Positions 1 to 5,728 of a stretch of 19,791 nt of DNA are shown here, piece by piece. Origin of the DNA: Bacteriovoracaceae bacterium UBA7317 (lineage in GTDB: Bacteria > Bdellovibrionota > Bacteriovoracia > Bacteriovoracales > Bacteriovoracaceae). The stretch covers positions 10,719 to 30,509 of the forward strand of contig DKQD01000050.1 in NCBI GenBank assembly GCA_002474345.1, written 5' to 3'. The notes under the pieces were generated by a model. It was not told the DNA's origin. It did no database searches and saw nothing but the letters and a program-made list of their open reading frames with translations. Positions within the stretch are counted from its first letter, which is position 1, and every line of letters starts with the position of its first letter. Position numbers and translations under genes: made by a program.

Positions 1-45
1 TAAGGCTGATACAAACAATTGCCGCTAAAAATTCAAACTTAAGAA

Positions 46-1011
46 ATGCCAAATATGAATAAAAAAACTTTTCCTGGCCAACCTCTCTTTACAGAACTTG
101 AAAGAGAAACACTTTTTAAATTTTTTCCGAAAGGCATTATTGCTTTTGACCTTGAAACAACAGGCTTGTCCCCCACTTTTGACCACATAGTTGAAATATC
201 TGCCCTTAAAATAACTCAAGAAGAGGAAGAAACTTTTTCCACACTCGTTCACCCGCCTATTGAAATACCAGAAAAAGTTATTGCTATTCATGGCATTACG
301 AACTCAATGGTTAAAGATGCTCCCGAAAGAGCAGAGGTTTTAAAAAGTTTTAGCAACTTTATAAATGGTAAAGCTCTTCTTGCGCACAATGCTCTTTTCG
401 ATATAGGTTTTCTTGCCCAAAATTATTCAGAGCTAAACCTCCCCTTCACTTCTAACGATGTTTATTGCAGTGTAAAACTCTCTCGAAAAACCTTCTCTAG
501 TTTTCCAAGTCACAAACTGAGCTTTCTTGTAAAAAAGCTAGGGATTCCCCTTGAAAACCACCACAGAGCTTTCGACGATGCTGTTGCTTGTCTTAAAGTC
601 TTCATAAAAGGACTTACTCAAATGGAGGAAGACGATCTAAGTAACAAAACTAAAACATCGTTTTTAAAAGAGTCTTACCAGCTTAACTTTAAAGATTTCG
701 CACAAAAGTCTTTTTCCGGTCTATCAACCCACCATAATACCCTGAAAAAATCTCTTAGAGATGGAAACCTTATTCAAATCAAATATAATGGTGGGAGCCA
801 AAAAAATAAATTTAGACCGATTAGACCGATAAGCGTTATTCCAAGGCCGCAGGGACTTTCCCTTTATGCCCATTGCCTCCAAACAGACCTTTTTAAATTT
901 TATCTCCTTAAAAAAATTCCAGAGATAAAAAAATTGAAAAGAGAAGAAGAGGAGGATTGGAAAAGGAAACTTGAAGAAAAAAAGACAGAAAAGGAAAAGA
1001 AAGTTAAATGA
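46..1011 (+). CDS. DEDDh 3'-5' exonuclease (DnaQ/PolC epsilon-like) with WYL-like C-terminal region
   Basis: The N-terminal half (about residues 30-190) is a DnaQ-type exonuclease that should remove nucleotides from DNA or RNA 3' ends with two metal ions. All three Exo motifs are visible: FDLETTG with D35 and E37, AHNALFD with D119, and HRAFDDA with H173 and D178, giving the DEDDh signature. After a linker, residues 233-296 (IQIKYNG, RPIRPISVI, LSLYAHC, FKFYLLKKI) follow the beta-strand pattern of a WYL domain, a ligand- or nucleic-acid-binding fold; this is inferred from pattern only. The tail from 297 is a charged Lys/Glu helix. The start at 46 has only a weak AAGAA upstream; ATG 55 is an alternative. 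It overlaps the next gene by 4 nt (ATGA), so the two are probably translationally coupled. It is too short and has the wrong architecture for a full PolC; a stand-alone repair or processing exonuclease is most likely. Confidence 0.85.
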   Translation: MPNMNKKTFPGQPLFTELERETLFKFFPKGIIAFDLETTGLSPTFDHIVEISALKITQEEEETFSTLVHPPIEIPEKVIAIHGITNSMVKDAPERAEVLKSFSNFINGKALLAHNALFDIGFLAQNYSELNLPFTSNDVYCSVKLSRKTFSSFPSHKLSFLVKKLGIPLENHHRAFDDAVACLKVFIKGLTQMEEDDLSNKTKTSFLKESYQLNFKDFAQKSFSGLSTHHNTLKKSLRDGNLIQIKYNGGSQKNKFRPIRPISVIPRPQGLSLYAHCLQTDLFKFYLLKKIPEIKKLKREEEEDWKRKLEEKKTEKEKKVK

Positions 1012-1229
1012 AAACAAAACGCCTTTTTTACCGCTTCCAACAACTTATTATTTTATTACTGCATCTTGTTCTTTTAAAGTGGATGCATTTTAGCTTGACC
1101 GAATCGGGAAGGTTAGAATTTTCCGAAGTTCTATACCACTTCCTAGGTATGGCCCTTTACGGTGCTCTTTTAATTCGAGGCTGCGCATATTGGGGACAGT
1201 ATCACTGGAAAAAAGAACAAAAAAAATGA
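1008..1229 (+). CDS. Small two-helix membrane protein, unknown function
   Basis: This 73-residue protein has a basic N-terminus (MKTKRLFYRF), a hydrophobic segment at about residues 11-27 (LIILLLHLVLLKW) and a second at about 43-60 (YHFLGMALYGALLIRG). It ends in a Lys-rich tail. No family is recognised. It sits between the exonuclease and the radical SAM gene, sharing ATGA overlaps at both ends, which is the best evidence that it is a real gene in this three-gene operon. Function cannot be deduced. Confidence 0.65.
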   Translation: MKTKRLFYRFQQLIILLLHLVLLKWMHFSLTESGRLEFSEVLYHFLGMALYGALLIRGCAYWGQYHWKKEQKK

Positions 1230-2281
1230 AAGTTGAAAGTGTTTGGAAAGAAGAATTCAGAAATTCAATAAAAAACTCAAGAGAACTTAATCGTTTTTTT
1301 GAGGGGAACGAAGATGATTTTAAACAAAGTAAGTCTTACCCTCTTTTTTTACCAAAAGCATATGCAAAAAAAATAAAAAACATTAAAGGTCCCTTAGGAA
1401 AGCAATTTCTTCCTAATAAAATAGAAGATGAAGAAGAAGAGCAAAACATTGGATCAACTGATCCTATAGGGGATCAAGAGTTTCAAAAAGTTCCCCAACT
1501 TATCCACAGATATAAAAATAGGGCCCTTTTTACCCCAACAACAAATTGCCCTATCATTTGTCGCTATTGCTTTAGAAAAAATGAGCTCAATCAAAAGCTT
1601 CCGCTATTTAAACCCAAGTTTGATGAGGTCATAAAGTACCTTCGCCAACATGAAGAAATAGAAGAAATTATTTTTACAGGTGGCGACCCTCTTATCCTAG
1701 GCGACAATCAAATTCAGGAATACTTAGAAAAGTTTGGAGAGCTGAAATCTATAAAATATATAAGGTTCCATACAAGAACCCCAATCATTCTACCTGCCAG
1801 AATAACTAAAAACTTTTGCAGTATAATCAAAAAAGCAAGAAAGCATTTTAAAAAAGTCTCTATTGCACTCCATTCAAATCATAGAGAAGAAATAGATCAT
1901 GAAGTTGAAGAAGCTATTCTTAAACTTAAAGAAACAAAGGCGACACTTCTCTCTCAAACAGTCCTTCTTAAAGGGGTAAACGATAATGTGGACACTTTAA
2001 AAAAACTCTTTTTAAAACTGGCTGAACTAGACGTCCAGCCTTACTACATGCATCATCCTGACCTTGTAAAAGGTGCTATGCACTTTTATCTTCCCATTGA
2101 GGAGGGTCGCAAAATTTACGCAAAACTAAGAAATATACTTCCTGGATGGGCCATTCCTCAATACGTTGTTGATATCCCTGGGGGAGAAGGAAAAACAAGT
2201 GCTTTTAATCCTGAAAAATACGAGTTTTCCGGCCAACTCATCAATAAACAGGGAAAAACTATAAATTATTTGACAGAATGA
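1226..2281 (+). CDS. KamA-family radical SAM protein (lysine 2,3-aminomutase / EpmB-like)
   Basis: This is a radical SAM and PLP enzyme of the lysine aminomutase family, which moves an amino group between carbons 2 and 3 of lysine; in EpmB the beta-lysine is used to modify elongation factor P. The radical SAM cluster motif CPIICRYC gives C108, C112 and C115, and the GGDPL motif is at 152-156. The motif VVDIPGGEGK places D316 and K323 exactly seven residues apart, as in the substrate-binding Asp and PLP Lys of clostridial aminomutase, and D279 in HPDLVKGAMHF matches the second substrate Asp. At 351 residues it is near EpmB length and shorter than classical aminomutase (about 416). I chose ATG 1226 because it makes an ATGA overlap with the upstream gene; an in-frame extension to 1190 exists. 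No efp or epmA is in the window, so the substrate stays open. Confidence 0.85.
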   Translation: MKVESVWKEEFRNSIKNSRELNRFFEGNEDDFKQSKSYPLFLPKAYAKKIKNIKGPLGKQFLPNKIEDEEEEQNIGSTDPIGDQEFQKVPQLIHRYKNRALFTPTTNCPIICRYCFRKNELNQKLPLFKPKFDEVIKYLRQHEEIEEIIFTGGDPLILGDNQIQEYLEKFGELKSIKYIRFHTRTPIILPARITKNFCSIIKKARKHFKKVSIALHSNHREEIDHEVEEAILKLKETKATLLSQTVLLKGVNDNVDTLKKLFLKLAELDVQPYYMHHPDLVKGAMHFYLPIEEGRKIYAKLRNILPGWAIPQYVVDIPGGEGKTSAFNPEKYEFSGQLINKQGKTINYLTE

Positions 2282-2299
2282 AGATAGAAAGACTATATA
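2270..2299 (+). promoter_or_regulatory. Promoter of tRNA-Gly, inside the 3' end of the radical SAM gene
   Basis: A perfect -35 box TTGACA is at 2270-2275 and TATATA is at 2294-2299, with an 18-nt spacer. Predicted initiation near 2306 is about ten nucleotides before the mature tRNA 5' end at 2317. The -35 box lies within the last codons of the preceding gene (stop at 2279-2281). Inferred from consensus match and position. Confidence 0.6.
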
Positions 2300-2316
2300 T
2301 TTTTACTTCTTGTTAA

Positions 2317-2391
2317 GCGCGTGTAGCTCAGTGGTAGAGCGCCACCTTGCCATGGTGGATGTCGCAAGTTCAACTCTTGTCACGCGCTCCA
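2317..2391 (+). tRNA. tRNA-Gly (anticodon GCC)
   Basis: The cloverleaf folds completely. The acceptor stem GCGCGTG (2317-2323) pairs with CACGCGC (2381-2387), followed by discriminator T and an encoded CCA. The D stem is GCTC/GAGC. The anticodon stem CCACC/GGTGG (2342-2346/2354-2358) carries the loop TTGCCAT with anticodon GCC at 2349-2351. The T arm GCAAG/CTTGT has loop TTCAACT and one G-T pair. GCC reads GGC and GGU glycine codons. It stands alone with its own upstream promoter; only a short T-run (2392-2396) follows, and no hairpin terminator is clear. Confidence 0.97.
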
Positions 2392-2514
2392 TTTTTCTTA
2401 AACAATGTGTATATACTTTTTCGTTCCTTAAATTTTTTTCTAATATAAGATTAATAAGAGCGTTATTTATGCTCCAGTTCCTAACAAAGTGCAAACCATT
2501 GCGCCGGCCATTTT

Positions 2515-3750
2515 ATGAAACCAGAAACGACTGCTTTTAAAGAAAAACATATAATCCTTGTGCTCGCAGCGCTTCAATTTGCTCACATCCTGGATTTTGT
2601 TATTCTAATGCCTCTAGGTCCATTTCTAATGAAACAATTTCAAATTTCACCAATACAATTTGGGAGCTTAGTTTCAAGCTATAATATTGCAGGAGGAATT
2701 AGTGGACTCCTCTTCGGAGCACTGGCCGACAGCTTTCCCAAAAAGAAAGTCCTTATATGGACAACTTTTGGATTTATTTTAGGAACCGCACTCTGTGGGT
2801 TTGCAGAGGATTTTTATTTTCTTTTTCTTGCACGAATCATAACAGGAGTTTTTGGAGGGATTCTTAACGCTCTTATCTTAATTTTTGTGACAGAAATTAT
2901 TCCTTATAAAAGGCGAGGAAAAGCTCTCGGAGTTGTTATGAGCTCTTTTTCCTTTGCTTCAGTTATAGGGGTACCTTCAGGACTCTTTATTGCAGAACTC
3001 ATTGGTACACCCTGGACATTTTTTAGTATCTCACTTCTCTCTCTCATGATCCTTTTATTAGCAGTTTATATTCTTCCTTCAATACCTATGGCCCTCAAAA
3101 AAAGAAAGCCTAGAGAAGTCCTTAAAAGATATTTTTCTATTTCCCTGCACCCACCTTACCTGAACGGGTACCTTCTTATATTTACCGCAGCGTTCACAAT
3201 GTTTATTCTTATTCCGTACTTGGCACCTTATGCAGTAAAAAACTGTCTCATTCCAACAAGTGGGATGAAGTATATGTATTTCTTTGGAGGAGTAGCGACT
3301 ATTTTTACAGCAAGGTTATTTGGAAAGCTTACAGATAACAAGGGCCCTCTTAAGATGTACATTTTCTTAGCTATTGTTTCTATCATTCCCGTTGTAATTT
3401 ACACTCATGCTGGGCCCATGGACCAAGTCTCATATATTCTTATGGGTACACTTTTCATGACGATTGTAACAGGCAGAATGATACCCTGCATAACACTCAT
3501 TAGCAGCTTACCTGATGACAGGGATAGAGGGACCTTTCTAGTTCTTTTAAACTCTTTTAGATCCCTTGGATCTGCGTTAGCTACGTTTATTGGTGGTCTA
3601 ATTATTGTAGAGGAAAATAACCGCTTTCTTCATTTTGAAAAGTCAGGTTACCTTTCTATAATCCTTCTTTTGTTGAGCCTTTTTTTGGCTATAAAAATTA
3701 ACCGCAAAAAAAATAATAAAAAGGAAAATATCCAAGAATTATTGAATTAA
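2515..3750 (+). CDS. MFS transporter (12-TM, drug/sugar antiporter type)
   Basis: This is an inner-membrane major facilitator superfamily permease of 411 residues, a typical length, with about twelve hydrophobic segments separated by short charged loops. The loop after TM2 reads GALADSFPKKKVL, the MFS motif A (GxLADxxGRRxxL) with Lys in place of Arg. TM4 contains LARIITGVFGGILNA, and TM5 GKALGVVMSSFSFASVIGVP resembles the motif C region of proton antiporters. The substrate cannot be read from sequence. No convincing Shine-Dalgarno precedes ATG 2515. The gene begins 123 nt after the tRNA; the 123 nt hold no other gene I can support. The subtilase gene starts 47 nt downstream, so co-transcription is possible. 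Confidence 0.9.
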   Translation: MKPETTAFKEKHIILVLAALQFAHILDFVILMPLGPFLMKQFQISPIQFGSLVSSYNIAGGISGLLFGALADSFPKKKVLIWTTFGFILGTALCGFAEDFYFLFLARIITGVFGGILNALILIFVTEIIPYKRRGKALGVVMSSFSFASVIGVPSGLFIAELIGTPWTFFSISLLSLMILLLAVYILPSIPMALKKRKPREVLKRYFSISLHPPYLNGYLLIFTAAFTMFILIPYLAPYAVKNCLIPTSGMKYMYFFGGVATIFTARLFGKLTDNKGPLKMYIFLAIVSIIPVVIYTHAGPMDQVSYILMGTLFMTIVTGRMIPCITLISSLPDDRDRGTFLVLLNSFRSLGSALATFIGGLIIVEENNRFLHFEKSGYLSIILLLLSLFLAIKINRKKNNKKENIQELLN

Positions 3751-3786
3751 TGTTAAAAAAAAAATAGAATTAAAATGAAGATAACC

Positions 3787-3793
3787 AAGGAGG
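3787..3793 (+). promoter_or_regulatory. Strong Shine-Dalgarno of the subtilase gene
   Basis: AAGGAGG, a full match to the anti-Shine-Dalgarno core, lies 4 nt before ATG 3798. It fixes that start and is stronger than most ribosome sites in the window, suggesting high translation of the protease. Confidence 0.75.
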
Positions 3794-3797
3794 GTCA

Positions 3798-5282
3798 ATG
3801 AAATCTTTAATTTCACTTATCGTGTTTGCCTTAATCTTGCCTTACCAAAGTTTTGGAGAGAGTTATTTAGTCAAATATGATACGACATCAAAGTCTAATT
3901 TTTTTCAAAGCACTCTTAATGACCAAGGTTTCAAAGTAAAGAAATTCGAATTTTTACCATGGTTTCTCATTGAAAAGACCTCAACGACAAAGTCTATCTC
4001 TAATGGAGACATGAAAAGCTTCCTCCAAAGCCTCCCTGGTGTATCTTACGTACAACCAGACTACCCGGTGAAACTTTTAAATGACTTCAAAGTTACAGAC
4101 CCTATCCTCAGAGAAATGATTACTGAAAGAATGAAGAACTCACCTTTTCCAGCGCCAACAAATGGAAAAACTCAAGATAATCCAGCTATACCTCCTTTTA
4201 GCGAAGATAGAGGCAACGGGGCTGACCCTAACTTTGACCAACAGTGGGGGATGAAAGATATTGAAGTTAAAAAAGCCTGGCAAAAAACAAGAGGCTCCAA
4301 AGATATTGTTGTTGCCGTCCTAGACACTGGTGTTGATTATACTCATGAAGATTTACAACCCAATATGTGGCGTAACCCTGGTGAAACAGGCAAAGATGAA
4401 AACGGACAAGATAAATCTACAAATGGAAAAGATGATGATGGAAATGGATTTATTGATGATGTTGTAGGTTGGGACTTTGTAAGTAATGACAACAAACCTT
4501 TCGATTTAACACTAAGTATGTTTCAGATTATTTTAGGAGGAGGAAACCCAGGTCATGGCACACATTGCGCAGGTAATGTTGGGGCTAGAGCAGATAATGG
4601 CAAGGGTATTGCTGGCGTTGCACCTAATGTAAAAATAATGGCCTTAAGGTTTCTTTCAGAGAAAGGTCAGGGGACTACATCAGGGGCCATTAAGTCGCTT
4701 GAATACGCTATAAAAAATGGTGCTCAAATTCTTTCGAACTCATGGGGATCAGAAGGGGAAGACTCTAAAGAAAATAAAGACAATCAAGCCTTAAAGGAAA
4801 TGATTAGGTTCTCAGAAGAAAAAGGAGTTCTTTTTGTAGCAGCTGCAGGAAATGGTAGAGGTGGTAAGGGGTACAGTAACGACAACGACTCAAAGCCTGC
4901 CTATCCAGCATCCTACGACATGGACATTATAATTAGCGTAGCGGCACTTGATTCACAAGGACAGTTAGGAAAATTTTCCAACTGGGGTAACTCTACTGTA
5001 GACATTGGTGCACCAGGAGTGAAGGTTTTCTCAACAGTTCCTGGAGGCAAATACTCTGATACGGTTGTGGACCTCTTTGGCATGAAGGTCACATGGGATG
5101 GTACTTCGATGGCCGCCCCACATGTTTCTGGCGCCGCTGCTCTTTATTGGTCTCTTCACCCAGAAAAATCTTGGAGGGAAGTAAAAAGCGCAATCATAGA
5201 AAGTGCTGTCAAAATACCTTCTATGTCACAAAAGTCTGTTTCCGAAGGTAAGTTAAACGTGAACTCGCTTCTGCAAATGTAG
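3798..5282 (+). CDS. Secreted subtilisin-like serine protease (peptidase S8) with propeptide
   Basis: This 494-residue exported protease starts with a signal peptide (about residues 1-20, MKSLISLIVFALILPYQSFG). An I9-like propeptide follows (about 22-95, ending near VQPDYPVKLLN); in this family it guides folding and is cleaved off. The catalytic domain (about 145-494) keeps the whole triad: D176 in VVAVLDTGVD, H253 in GHGTHCAG and S437 in GTSMAAPHVSG, plus the oxyanion-hole N352 in AAAGNG. An Asp/Asn/Gly-rich insert at 200-222 (KDDDGNGFIDD) between Asp and His looks like a calcium-binding loop. A linker at 96-145 separates propeptide and catalytic domain. The product should act in the periplasm or outside the cell. 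A hairpin terminator follows at 5310-5360. Confidence 0.95.
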   Translation: MKSLISLIVFALILPYQSFGESYLVKYDTTSKSNFFQSTLNDQGFKVKKFEFLPWFLIEKTSTTKSISNGDMKSFLQSLPGVSYVQPDYPVKLLNDFKVTDPILREMITERMKNSPFPAPTNGKTQDNPAIPPFSEDRGNGADPNFDQQWGMKDIEVKKAWQKTRGSKDIVVAVLDTGVDYTHEDLQPNMWRNPGETGKDENGQDKSTNGKDDDGNGFIDDVVGWDFVSNDNKPFDLTLSMFQIILGGGNPGHGTHCAGNVGARADNGKGIAGVAPNVKIMALRFLSEKGQGTTSGAIKSLEYAIKNGAQILSNSWGSEGEDSKENKDNQALKEMIRFSEEKGVLFVAAAGNGRGGKGYSNDNDSKPAYPASYDMDIIISVAALDSQGQLGKFSNWGNSTVDIGAPGVKVFSTVPGGKYSDTVVDLFGMKVTWDGTSMAAPHVSGAAALYWSLHPEKSWREVKSAIIESAVKIPSMSQKSVSEGKLNVNSLLQM

Positions 5283-5309
5283 AGGTGATTCTAATAAATT
5301 TCTAAAGTG

Positions 5310-5360
5310 AAAAAGGGTTCTTTTCGTTTAGTAAACATAAACGCAATTGGACCCTTTTTT
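5310..5360. terminator. Two-tier hairpin terminator, probably bidirectional
   Basis: The outer stem pairs AAAAAGGGTTC (5310-5320) with GGACCCTTTTT (5349-5359), 11 bp with one T-G pair. An inner stem pairs CGTTTA (5325-5330) with TAAACG (5338-5343) around a 7-nt loop. The plus strand ends in six T residues (5355-5360), terminating the protease transcript. The minus strand ends in five T residues, so it can also terminate the convergent lipoprotein gene, whose last 11 codons lie inside the structure. Confidence 0.8.
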
Positions 5361-5462
5361 CATGCTCTCCCAAGAACTCTTACATCTTCTTTTTTTTGTT
5401 GAACAAGAAGTTAAAGAAGCAAGAAAAGATATTAAAACGATTCCAAATACAAGCTTTTTCAT
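5328..5462 (-). CDS. Small predicted lipoprotein, 44 residues
   Basis: Reading the minus strand from ATG at 5462 gives a 44-residue protein with a classic type II signal peptide: basic MKK, hydrophobic core LVFGIVLISFLASL and lipobox LTSC. C20 would be the lipidated residue. The mature part is only 25 residues (CSTKKRRCKSSWESMKKG, then a short Tyr/Val tail), is strongly basic, and has two more cysteines (C27, C40) that could form a disulfide. The Shine-Dalgarno GGTGAT (5466-5471) is placed so that its GG lies 7 nt from the ATG. The stop (5330-5328) is inside the terminator hairpin shared with the protease gene. I do not recognise a family. The antisense plus-strand frame is also open, but has no signal sequence or ribosome site. 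The role is unknown; envelope-anchored. Confidence 0.7.
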   Translation of the reverse strand: MKKLVFGIVLISFLASLTSCSTKKRRCKSSWESMKKGSNCVYVY

Positions 5463-5728
5463 TTAATCACCATTGATATTTAAGTTCATGAATAGTCTTT
5501 CCTATGACACATAAAACCTTAACGAAATTCTTAAATGAAAAAGGTGTATTTTTTATACTCAATTAAATTTCTTTATTTCAAATTTATTGTTCAAAGTATT
5601 TGTTAGAAGTTGGTCCCAATTTTTAAAAATATTGAATTTAAAGACGAGTTTAAAACTTAATATTTTTGATAGCTTAACCGATAAAAATGATAATCTTAAT
5701 GGGAAATTAAGTAGGGTTTTTAACTATT
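5463..5728. other. AT-rich intergenic region between lipoprotein and sensor kinase
   Basis: This 266-nt stretch is the divergent upstream region of the lipoprotein gene (minus) and the sensor kinase gene (plus). It should hold promoters for both. I see no reliable -35/-10 pair and no further gene with a ribosome site. It contains the long imperfect inverted repeat listed at 5625-5667. Confidence 0.4.
5625..5667. repeat. Long imperfect AT-rich inverted repeat
   Basis: AAAAATATTGAATTTAAA (5625-5642) and TTTAAAACTTAATATTTTT (5649-5667) are near-complementary arms around the 6-nt loop GACGAG. The mismatches are confined to the middle of each arm. It lies about 60 nt upstream of the sensor kinase start. 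It could be a leader hairpin, a weak terminator or an operator; nothing in the sequence decides. Confidence 0.45.

Noticed and set aside
1..45. Possible end of an upstream gene (TAA at 1-3)
   Set aside because: A stop triplet at the edge alone cannot support a gene call; there is no preceding sequence to read.
2303..2494. 63-residue minus-strand frame across the tRNA-Gly gene
   Set aside because: It is antisense to the tRNA and has no ribosome site or recognisable domain. The cloverleaf fully explains the sequence.
5362..5466. 34-residue plus-strand frame after the protease terminator
   Set aside because: It begins directly after the terminator T-run and lacks a ribosome site. The opposite strand encodes a much more convincing lipoprotein.
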